Below are positions 23,936 to 31,355 of a stretch of 36,427 nt of DNA, in pieces (positions within the stretch are counted from its first letter, which is position 1; each line of letters begins with the position of its first letter). The translations under genes and the position numbers were made by a program. The DNA lies in assembly GCA_030591445.1 (NCBI GenBank), contig JAUVBB010000009.1:1-36427 (forward strand). The letters are read 5' to 3'. The notes beneath the pieces were generated by a model, which was not told the origin of the DNA, did not search any database, and saw nothing but the letters and a program-made list of their open reading frames with translations. The stretch is from Deltaproteobacteria bacterium (GTDB lineage Bacteria > Myxococcota > B64-G9).

Positions 23936-24568
23936 TCCAAGTCCATCCCCAAAAGTTGTCTGATTTAACTTTTTCTTGGTTCCCATGTGGTCATCTACTC
24001 TCATGCTGAAAATCGTTGGCAACGTACGAACGAGACAAACCTGTCGCAAGAATCAGACCAAATTGTGTAATTTATTTTGGTCAATATTAACAGCTAGTTA
24101 CAAAATGACAGAAATTTCAAGTGTTGCCAATAGGAGTCAATTTTTCAGTGGAAAATTCTAGAAACTATATTTATTGTGATTTTATAATGACTTACATGGT
24201 GCTGATCTAAAAGCTACACTTGTAAATTAATGAGGTGCTGGATTTGAGCACTTACAGCTTCAGCTGTTTCCTCAAATAGTACCTTTGGGCTGAAAACTCA
24301 GAACTGTTTCTTTAGGGTTACATGATAGTTTTAAGTGAGACATTTGCGTAACTAGCGGTAAATATAGTGCATAACAATATGGACCTTGGCTTTTCCGTAA
24401 ATATTGTAACCCTGGGGATACTGCATAGAAGGCTAGTGATTTGGATAAGTTATGGTAATAACGCGGTAAGTCAGTATTTTCTTGCTTGGTACGAGACTTG
24501 CTAGAACAGGGGCGAACTGACACACGAGGCGAAGCATGAGCGAAGTCGGGCCAAATGGAGAAATGACT
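23936..24568. other. AT-rich intergenic stretch with a nested hairpin
   Basis: From about 24040 to 24530 the base composition is clearly AT-rich compared with the GC-rich neighbours, and no credible gene is present. A nested stem-loop lies at 24242-24277: outer stem ATTTGAG/CTCAAAT, inner stem ACAGC/GCTGT with loop TTCA. It could be a regulatory leader of the nuclease gene or foreign DNA. Two small frames overlapping 23849-24161 have no support. Confidence 0.5.
24242..24277. repeat. Nested stem-loop in AT-rich DNA
   Basis: ATTTGAG (24242-24248) pairs with CTCAAAT (24271-24277), enclosing ACAGC-TTCA-GCTGT (24254-24267), with small internal loops of 5 and 3 bases. No T-run follows, so it is not a typical terminator. 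Confidence 0.6.
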
Positions 24569-26653
24569 ATGAAGCGGCATATGAGAATTTTGATGGCATT
24601 GAGTTTGGCGATGCTGACCTTGTCTGCTTGTGACCTGCGCGGGTCGATTGGGGACAAGCCTTATGATTCTAGTTTGCAAGTGAATTACTTGCTGGACGAT
24701 GTAAACCAGCGGGGTCGGATTTCGTTTGGTGGCGAGGTTTCGGGGGAATTTGTCGTCGATGCCCAGGCGGAGGCTTATGTCTTTGCAGGGGAGGCCGGCG
24801 CGGAAATCGCGATCGAAAACACCCAATTGGGTACTGCCCGGGCACTCGACAGTGTGCTTTATCTTTATGGTCCTGCTGGTGACGACGGCTCGTTTGCCGA
24901 TGCCTCTATTGGCTGGGATGATGACAGTGGTTGGGGCCTGCATGCCGAAATCGATAGCTTTACCTTGCCGGCTGCTGGGGACTATCTAATGGTTCTGGGA
25001 ACCTATGGCGACTATGGTCGCGGCCAATACCGGATCGAGCTGCGCTGTCTGCAAGACGACTGTGCGCCGGCCTGTACCCTGGACTGTGACGACGGCGATC
25101 CCTGTACCGAAGATTTCTGCCATCCGGTTGAGGGCTGCTTGCACGAACCGGTAGACTATAAATGTTCCGGCGGGGGCATGCCCAGTGGCGTGGAAGAGCG
25201 GGGCAGCATTGAATTCGGCGGGGAAGTCTTTGGCGAGTTTGTGGCCGACCAGCAGCGTGACGGCTATTTGTTTTCCGCGGCGGCCGGGGCCCTGGTGAGT
25301 TTGGACAATACCAACTTGGGTAGCAGCCAAAGTTTGGATAGCATGCTCTTTCTTTATGGTCCGGCCGATGCGCAAGGCAATTTCGGCGCCGAGGCCATTG
25401 CCATCGACGATGACAGCGGCTGGGGGGTCCATGCCCGTATAGCCGACTTTTCCCTGCCGGCGCCGGGACAGTACCTGGTCGTGATCGGAACTTATGCCGA
25501 CACCGGTCGTGGCCGCTATCGACTCGAGCTTCGTTGTGAACAAGAAATCTGTATCGAACAAGGACCCATCCGGGTGAGCAAGACCCGCGTGCTTACCGCC
25601 GAGAGCAACCTGCGCGACAACTTCAGCGTGAGCTTGAGCCAGGCGCCGACCGAGCAGGTGGTTGTTTTACTAGAGAGTTCGGATGTCGACGAAGCCGTAA
25701 TCTACCCGGCCAGACTGGTATTTTGCCCAGCCGGCTACCATGTGGAGCCTTACGAATGCGCACTGAATGAAGAAGGCGATCCGGTTGACGAATGGAGCCG
25801 GACTATCGAAGTGTCGGTCATCGGAGTCAACGATGCCGACAACGACGGTGACCAGGCCTTCTCGATTGCGCTGAGCTTGCAGACCGAGGATTTGTATTAC
25901 GGATCGGTGGAACTTGCCGATATCGCGGGTGTCAACAGCGACCAAGCCGCGGCGCCTGACTATAGCTCCCTGGATGGTTTGGCTGACGAAGCTCTAATCG
26001 ATGGTCTCTACGGCATGTTGCGCGAGCACTTCGTCTTCGGTTACTCAGGACAAAACAGCGCCCGCAACATTATGTTCTCGGCGGTCGACCTGCACGACGG
26101 CCTAGTCGAGTGTATATACACCGGCATGACTATTTCCCGGTCGTCGGACTCTTCCGAAGCTTTCGGCAAAGGACTCAACACCGAGCACACCTGGCCCCAG
26201 TCGCAATTCGATAAGCTGGAACCGATGAAATCCGACTTGCACCATATTTTCCCCAGCGATGTCACCACCAACAGTTACCGTGCCAGCTACGACTTCGGCA
26301 TGACCACCAACAAGTACGCCACCGGTTCAGTGCTGGGTTCCTCGGTAGACAGTTCAGCCACGCGCGTATTTCAGGTGCGGCCGGAACGACGCGGCGATGT
26401 TGCTCGCGCCCATTTCTACCTGGTGGCCCGCTACCGCAACGATACCGAACTCGGCGTGGTTTTCGACGATGATAGCCGTGATGACAACGGCGCCATCAAG
26501 CCATCCGAAGAATCGGTATTGAGAGCCTGGCACTTACAAGACCCAGTCGATGCCACCGAACTTCGCCGCAATGATCGCATTGATGCCTACCAGGGCAACC
26601 GCAACCCCTTCATCGATCAACCCGATCTCGTCGACCGCATCAGTGATTTCTAA
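24569..26653 (+). CDS. Secreted lipoprotein nuclease: duplicated beta-sandwich module fused to an endonuclease I (EndA/NucM) domain
   Basis: A 694-residue exported protein. The signal peptide with lipobox LTLSACDLRG suggests a lipid anchor. Two copies of a module of about 115 residues follow (GRISFGGEVSGEFVVDAQAE and GSIEFGGEVFGEFVADQQRD, each ending YR.ELRC), separated by a cysteine-rich segment with CDDGDPCTEDFCHPVEGC. A Calx-beta-like domain comes next (IRVSKTRVLTAESNLRDNFS). The C-terminal 240 residues are endonuclease I: NTEHTWPQSQFD with the probable catalytic His, MKSDLHHIFPSD, RGDVARAHFYLVARY and NDRIDAYQGNRNPFID. Such enzymes degrade DNA outside the cell. GGAG lies 8 bases before the ATG at 24569; the frame opens at 24536 without a signal peptide at its start. 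Confidence 0.85.
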   Translation: MKRHMRILMALSLAMLTLSACDLRGSIGDKPYDSSLQVNYLLDDVNQRGRISFGGEVSGEFVVDAQAEAYVFAGEAGAEIAIENTQLGTARALDSVLYLYGPAGDDGSFADASIGWDDDSGWGLHAEIDSFTLPAAGDYLMVLGTYGDYGRGQYRIELRCLQDDCAPACTLDCDDGDPCTEDFCHPVEGCLHEPVDYKCSGGGMPSGVEERGSIEFGGEVFGEFVADQQRDGYLFSAAAGALVSLDNTNLGSSQSLDSMLFLYGPADAQGNFGAEAIAIDDDSGWGVHARIADFSLPAPGQYLVVIGTYADTGRGRYRLELRCEQEICIEQGPIRVSKTRVLTAESNLRDNFSVSLSQAPTEQVVVLLESSDVDEAVIYPARLVFCPAGYHVEPYECALNEEGDPVDEWSRTIEVSVIGVNDADNDGDQAFSIALSLQTEDLYYGSVELADIAGVNSDQAAAPDYSSLDGLADEALIDGLYGMLREHFVFGYSGQNSARNIMFSAVDLHDGLVECIYTGMTISRSSDSSEAFGKGLNTEHTWPQSQFDKLEPMKSDLHHIFPSDVTTNSYRASYDFGMTTNKYATGSVLGSSVDSSATRVFQVRPERRGDVARAHFYLVARYRNDTELGVVFDDDSRDDNGAIKPSEESVLRAWHLQDPVDATELRRNDRIDAYQGNRNPFIDQPDLVDRISDF

Positions 26654-26803
26654 TCAGTGCCCATCTCAAAACCTCGACGAACACAAAAAAAGTATAATGT
26701 TTTCGTAGTACACTCAAACAGCGAGTGCTGCAAAAGGCGCCGCTCGTCCGCGAAAATAGGGCTTTTGAGACGAGTACTAAGCAGCTTACCGAAGCAGGAA
26801 AAC
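26654..26803. other. Convergent intergenic interval with a weak stem-loop
   Basis: Between the nuclease stop and the glutamine synthetase stop there is an interrupted stem CTCGTC (26743-26748) and GACGAG (26769-26774), with AAAA/TTTT pairing inside. It lacks a clean T-run, so a bidirectional terminator is only possible. A TATAAT at about 26695 has no matching -35. Confidence 0.25.
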
Positions 26804-28168
26804 TCAAATTCGTTCAAAGTAGCGCGCTCGTTCGGCGTTGGTGACGATATTGTCGAAGAAGGCCTGTTCGTTTTCGGCCAGCTTGCGATAGTGGGCAACT
26901 ACATCGGCGCCGAAGGCCTCTTGGGCCAGGGTACCGGCCGAGAGGCATTGCAGTGCTTGGTATAGGGTCGAGGGTGCTTTTTCGACACCTTCGGTTTGGT
27001 AGGCGTTGCCGACCACGCGCTCGGCCAGGGGTCGTTTCTGGGCAACTCCATCCAGACCGGCGGCCAGGGTGGCGGCGAAGGCAAGGTAGGGGTTGACGTC
27101 GGCGCCGGGCATGCGGTTTTCGATGCGTAAAGAAGCACCGTGGCCAACCACCCGAAAGCCGCAGGTGCGGTTGTCGGTATCCCAGGCGATGGCGGTGGGG
27201 GCAAAGGAAGCGGCGCGGTAGCGTTTGTAGGAATTGACCTGGGGGGCGAAGAAAATCGACAGATGAGCGGCATGGTGCATGCAACCGGCCAAGAAGGATT
27301 CAAACAGGGCCGAAGGCTGCTCATTTTGCGGGTCCCAGAAAAGATTGTGGCCGTCGAGATCTTGTAAGCTGAGATGAATATGGCAAGAGCTACCTGCCAT
27401 TTCGTGGGCTACTTTGGCCATGAAGGTGGCCGAGCGGCCGTGTTTTTCGGCCAGCAGTTTGACGCCATCTTTAAAGATGACGTGCTTGTCGGCCATGGTC
27501 AGGGCATCGGTGTAGACCAGGTTGACCTCGTGTTGGCCACGGCCCCATTCGCCCTTCGAACTTTCGACCGGGATGCCGGCCAGGGGCATCAGGTTGCGAA
27601 TGTCGCGCAGCAGCTCTTCGTCTTTAGATGTACCCAGGATGTGGTAATCGATCAGGTAGGAGGTAGTGGGCTGGAGTTTGGCAAAGCCTCGTTCGGCCTG
27701 TTCTTGGTAATTTCCCTGGAAAAGAAAGAACTCCAGTTCGGACGCCATCTGGGGCACAAAGCCAAGCTCTTTGCAGGCTGCCAGTTGTCTTTGCAGGATG
27801 CGCCGGGGGCTGGGTTCGGCGGGACTGCCGTCGGTACGGAACAAGTCGCACAGTACCAGCGCGGTCGCCGGCATCCACGGAATTTGGCACAGGGTGGACA
27901 AATCGGGCTGCATGGCCATGTCCCCGTAGCCGCTGTCCCAACTAGAGAATTCGAAACCGGGCAAGGGCTCGAGTTCCATGTCACAAGTGAGCAGATAGTC
28001 ACAGGCGTGAATCTTGCCAGTTTGCAGTTGCTCGAGAAAATATCTGGCCGGGCTTCGTTTTCCCATCAGGCGGCCATAGGGATCGACAAAGGCTGTGATC
28101 ACGGTATCTACCTTGCCGTTTTGTACCAATGCTTCAAGATCGATGGGCAGCTTTTTGGCTGAACTCAC
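26804..28168 (-). CDS. Glutamine synthetase family protein, PuuA-like (gamma-glutamyl-amine ligase type)
   Basis: An ATP-dependent ligase of the glutamine synthetase superfamily, 454 residues. The N-terminal beta-grasp segment is VDTVITAFVDPYGRLMGKRS. Catalytic-domain signatures follow: ASELEFFLF, GEWGRGQHEVNLVYTDAL, GSSCHIHLSLQD, YKRYRAASFAPTAIAWDTDN, and RIENRMPGADVNPYLAFAA. It ends VTNAERARYFERI, like the PuuA/gamma-glutamylputrescine synthetase group rather than GlnA. The frame is open to a TTG at 28234. The GTG at 28168 has AAAGGAG six bases upstream on the minus strand and is the better start. No polyamine catabolism genes are nearby, so the amine substrate is unknown. It lies 86 bases downstream of the histidine kinase. 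Confidence 0.85.
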   Translation of the reverse strand: MSSAKKLPIDLEALVQNGKVDTVITAFVDPYGRLMGKRSPARYFLEQLQTGKIHACDYLLTCDMELEPLPGFEFSSWDSGYGDMAMQPDLSTLCQIPWMPATALVLCDLFRTDGSPAEPSPRRILQRQLAACKELGFVPQMASELEFFLFQGNYQEQAERGFAKLQPTTSYLIDYHILGTSKDEELLRDIRNLMPLAGIPVESSKGEWGRGQHEVNLVYTDALTMADKHVIFKDGVKLLAEKHGRSATFMAKVAHEMAGSSCHIHLSLQDLDGHNLFWDPQNEQPSALFESFLAGCMHHAAHLSIFFAPQVNSYKRYRAASFAPTAIAWDTDNRTCGFRVVGHGASLRIENRMPGADVNPYLAFAATLAAGLDGVAQKRPLAERVVGNAYQTEGVEKAPSTLYQALQCLSAGTLAQEAFGADVVAHYRKLAENEQAFFDNIVTNAERARYFERI

Positions 28169-28254
28169 GCCGGCTCCTTTCCAGGGAGGGTTAGATCGTG
28201 GTCCTAAAAAGTCAGATTTCAGCAGGTCTGTCAACCATCGAGCTTAGGCAGCTC

Positions 28255-29370
28255 TCAGTGGCAGGGGATATGAACAGAAATTCTGGTGTGCTGTCCGTCG
28301 GGACCGTCATTTACCCGGATGAATCCGCCATGGCCGTCGACGATGTTCAATGATATCGGCAAACCGAGGCCGGTGCCGTTTTCCTTGGTGGAGAAAAAGA
28401 AATCAAATATCCGCTCGCGCAGATCTTCCGGGATGCCGGGGCCGCTATCGGTGATGTCGATAACCCAATAGCCTTTGTTGCCCAATTCTTCTCCATGAAG
28501 GTCAATCCGGACATCGCCGCCGTCCGGCATCACGTCCATGGCATTGATGATCAGGTTAACCAGCACCTGCATGAGTTGGTCCCGGTCTCCTTGGATGCTG
28601 GCCTCGGGCACCGCGCAAGTTGCTTCCATCTGGATGTGTTTCTTTTTTGCCTGCGTCTCCATCAGACCCACCACGTGATGGAGGAGATCGCATAAGTCCA
28701 TTTGCCGCTTCAGGAATTTTCCGGGGCGGGCGAAACCTAGAAATTGGTCGAGAGTCTTGGACAGGCGCTTGAGTTCCTTCTGTTGAATTTCGACCAGCTT
28801 GCGGCGCGGGGAATCTTCGGCTATCTCGTCGGCAATCGCTTCGGCCGCACCTTTGATTGAGGCGATGGGATTCTTGAGTTCATGGGCAATGCCCGCGGTC
28901 AGTTCTCCCAGGGCCTTGAGTTTCCCGGCGCGAATTAATTGTTCCTCGAGAAGCTTCTTCTCTTCAATGGTCTCTTTGAGCTGCTTTGCGATCAATTCCT
29001 GGCGGTGCCTTTCTTTTTGCTCTCTCTCGGCCAAAACGCCGGTGATTAACGCAATAATGTTGTAGAGAAGCATTTCCAGTATTTTTTCGATGGATGCGCC
29101 GGGGTCACGCTCGAAGAAGTAAGTAAAAGCATGGGGCAGGTAGACGAGTGAGGCGACAATGGATGCGCCCAAACTACCTTTCAGCCCGAACTGGAATGCG
29201 CCCAGCACAATGGGGATGTAGTAGAGTCTTCTGAATATGTCGTGGAGCCAATGGTGCTTCGCGCCGGTGAAGTAATGGAAAAATGTAACCAGGGCAATGG
29301 GTAGCCATAAGATCAACAAAGCCCGCCAGGAAAGAAACCAAGGCAACTTGGTCCTTTCGGCTTGGGTCAT
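28255..29370 (-). CDS. Membrane sensor histidine kinase of a metal-efflux operon
   Basis: A 371-residue kinase. The N-terminal ~115 residues have about three to four membrane helices (ALLILWLPIALVTFFHYF, YYIPIVLGAFQFGLKGSLGA, ILEMLLYNIIALITGVLA) with no large periplasmic domain. A coiled coil follows (REQKERHRQELIAKQLKETI). The H-box is at His163 in LTAGIAHELKNPIASIKG, the N-box is NLIINAMDVMPDGG and the G-boxes are DITDSGPGIPEDLRERIFDF and NGTGLGLPIS, an NtrB/ZraS-type arrangement. The start overlaps the response regulator stop by four bases, so the two are translated together. Since metal-efflux genes are upstream on the same strand, copper or silver is the likely signal, though membrane-embedded sensing here has no recognised metal ligands. 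Confidence 0.9.
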   Translation of the reverse strand: MTQAERTKLPWFLSWRALLILWLPIALVTFFHYFTGAKHHWLHDIFRRLYYIPIVLGAFQFGLKGSLGASIVASLVYLPHAFTYFFERDPGASIEKILEMLLYNIIALITGVLAEREQKERHRQELIAKQLKETIEEKKLLEEQLIRAGKLKALGELTAGIAHELKNPIASIKGAAEAIADEIAEDSPRRKLVEIQQKELKRLSKTLDQFLGFARPGKFLKRQMDLCDLLHHVVGLMETQAKKKHIQMEATCAVPEASIQGDRDQLMQVLVNLIINAMDVMPDGGDVRIDLHGEELGNKGYWVIDITDSGPGIPEDLRERIFDFFFSTKENGTGLGLPISLNIVDGHGGFIRVNDGPDGQHTRISVHIPCH

Positions 29371-30749
29371 GTACCCGTCTCCTGATTCTTCTTCATGGCT
29401 ATCTGGTACTTTTCAATTCGATACAGAAGAATATGCCGCTGTATGCGCAGAAATCTGGCCGTCTTGGATTGGTTGAAGTCGTTTTTTTTCAGAGCGGCGA
29501 CAATGATTTGGCGCTCTAGTTCGTCCAAGGATATTCCTTCGGCCGGAATCTTGAAGATCAGTTCGCGGTCTCCGCTGACGGCATGAATAGCCGGCAAGGT
29601 CATGGACGCCGGCAGCAACTCGGCCCGCAGTTCGTCGCCATTGGACAGCAGTGCCAGCCTTTGGCAGGCGTTTTCAAGTTCGCGCACATTGCCCGGCCAG
29701 GAGTACGACTCCAGGGCGTCCAATAACTCTTTGCCCAGACGGGTTGGTTTTCCTTTGGCGTACTTGGTAAGAAAATGATCGGCCAACAACACGATGTCTC
29801 CTTGCCGCTCACGGAGCGGAGGGAGATCAATGGGAACGACATTCAAGCGGAAATAGAGATCTTCGCGGAAAGAACCGTTCTCAATCGCCTGTTCAAGGTT
29901 GCGGTTGGTGGCGGAAATGATTCTTAGGTCAATCTCAAGGGACTTATCTCCACCCACGATATCGACCTTCTGTTCCTGCAAGACCCGCAGCAAGCGGGGT
30001 TGCAAGTCTGCGGGTAAGGCGCCGATCTCGTCCAGAAAAATGGTTCCGCCGTCGGCCTGTTGGAATTTGCCTTTGCGATCGCGGGTCGCGCCCGTGAAGG
30101 CTCCTTTCACGTGCCCGAACAATTCGCTTTCGAGTAGTTCCTTGGGAATCGCGGCACAGTTGATCGGAACGAAGGGGCCGGATGCGCGTTCGCTTTTGAG
30201 ATGAATCCGCTTGGCGACAATTTCCTTGCCGGTGCCACTCTCTCCGCGCAACAAAACACTGGCATCGGATGCGGCCACCCGATCGGCGAGATTGACCAGT
30301 TTCTCCATCACCTCGGATTGGTAGATAATCTTGCCGGTTTCCGATGGTCTCATCGATTCGTACTTTTCGACTTTTTCCTTAAGCACGATGTATTCGACTG
30401 CCTTCTGGAGCACCATTCTGACATGATCGCGGCTGGTCGGCTTGGGGATGAAATCGAAAGCTCCCGTTTTCATCGCCGTCACCGCCGTCTCGATGTCACC
30501 AAAGGCGGTAATCACAATGACAATGGTGGCCGGCGCCCGCTTGTGGATTTCTTGTAATAGGGAAAGCCCGTCCATCTTGGGCATCTTCAGATCGGTCAAA
30601 ACCAGAGGGCAGGGCTGCTTCTGAAACTGCGCCAAGCCTGCTTTGCCGTCGACCGCGGTGTCTACTTCAAAGCCCTCTTCGTTGAGCTGGAAGCGCATGA
30701 CTTCACGGAAACTTTCGTCATCGTCGACGAGCAGTATGCGGGGTTTCAT
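29367..30749 (-). CDS. Sigma-54-dependent response regulator (NtrC/ZraR type)
   Basis: A 460-residue activator of sigma-54 promoters. The receiver domain has ILLVDDDE and the phosphorylated Asp53 (VLTDLKMPKMDG), with Lys103 in FDFIPKPTS. The AAA+ domain has Walker A GESGTGKE (169-176), GAFTGA at 216-221 for contact with sigma-54, GGTIFLDEIG (Walker B) and PGNVRELENACQRL. A Fis-type helix-turn-helix ends the protein (ALKKNDFNQSKTARFLRIQR). AAGGAGGG eight bases before the ATG is the ribosome binding site. It follows the DUF3347 gene by 42 bases. It should activate the cus-like operon or another sigma-54 promoter, but no such site could be found inside the window. Confidence 0.95.
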   Translation of the reverse strand: MKPRILLVDDDESFREVMRFQLNEEGFEVDTAVDGKAGLAQFQKQPCPLVLTDLKMPKMDGLSLLQEIHKRAPATIVIVITAFGDIETAVTAMKTGAFDFIPKPTSRDHVRMVLQKAVEYIVLKEKVEKYESMRPSETGKIIYQSEVMEKLVNLADRVAASDASVLLRGESGTGKEIVAKRIHLKSERASGPFVPINCAAIPKELLESELFGHVKGAFTGATRDRKGKFQQADGGTIFLDEIGALPADLQPRLLRVLQEQKVDIVGGDKSLEIDLRIISATNRNLEQAIENGSFREDLYFRLNVVPIDLPPLRERQGDIVLLADHFLTKYAKGKPTRLGKELLDALESYSWPGNVRELENACQRLALLSNGDELRAELLPASMTLPAIHAVSGDRELIFKIPAEGISLDELERQIIVAALKKNDFNQSKTARFLRIQRHILLYRIEKYQIAMKKNQETGT

Positions 30750-30791
30750 GGCAGTACCCTCCTTGCTGGATGGCTTGGTTCGGCCGCGTCT

Positions 30792-31343
30792 TTACTTATG
30801 CTGTTGTGTTTTTGCCGTTCCTTCACCCGCGACGATTTCGCCACATCGAAGCATTTTTGCTCCATAATAGGGATTGGCGATAGTGGTCCCCTGCTGTAGC
30901 CATGCACCTGGCGCCATCGAACAGTAAGCCACACTGACCCCCTTCGGTTTGGACATCGTTGCCCACATGGCCATGGGTTTGGATAATTCTTTCAGTGACG
31001 CGCGCATGGCTTTGATGGTTTTGGTATTCTTTAGTAGTCGCGCCGCTGTTTTCAACTTGGCGGGAATTTTGGAATAATGCATGGCGTGTTCGCCGGAGAC
31101 AGAGGCGGCATCCAGCTTGTTGGCCAAGCTCTCCATTTTTCTTGCGGCCTCGACCACGCCCTCGGTTTTGTCGGCGGCCAAGGCCGTCGGGATCTTGAGG
31201 TACTGTTCGAGAATGGCTTGCATCTGCTGGTCGAATTTCTGAGAACCTGCCCGGGCAGTTGCTGCTTGGTTCAAAACCAGGGCAAAAGCGAGCACGGCAA
31301 AACTGGCAATTGTTTTCGTCTTTGTTGGGTAATAACGGCTCAT
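30792..31343 (-). CDS. Stand-alone DUF3347 exported protein of a cus-type operon
   Basis: A 183-residue protein with a signal peptide (…IASFAVLAFALVLNQAATARA-GS). The mature part is DUF3347: QMQAILEQYLKIPTALAADK, then VAYCSMAPGAWLQQ and NPYYGAKMLRCGEIV. In many CusB-type adaptors this domain is fused at the C-terminus and binds copper or silver; the Cys/Met residues CSM (usually CPM) and RCGE are kept here. The separate gene between cusA and the regulator suggests a free periplasmic metal carrier to the pump. AAGGAG precedes the ATG, and the cusA stop is 12 bases upstream. Confidence 0.85.
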   Translation of the reverse strand: MSRYYPTKTKTIASFAVLAFALVLNQAATARAGSQKFDQQMQAILEQYLKIPTALAADKTEGVVEAARKMESLANKLDAASVSGEHAMHYSKIPAKLKTAARLLKNTKTIKAMRASLKELSKPMAMWATMSKPKGVSVAYCSMAPGAWLQQGTTIANPYYGAKMLRCGEIVAGEGTAKTQQHK

Positions 31344-31355
31344 AGCTAGCTCCTT

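Noticed and set aside
26657-26965. 102-residue + strand frame after the nuclease gene
   Set aside because: It runs into the antisense of the glutamine synthetase 3' end and has no ribosome binding site.
27374-28162. 262-residue + strand frame inside the glutamine synthetase gene
   Set aside because: It is antisense to a strongly supported enzyme gene and has no motif of its own.
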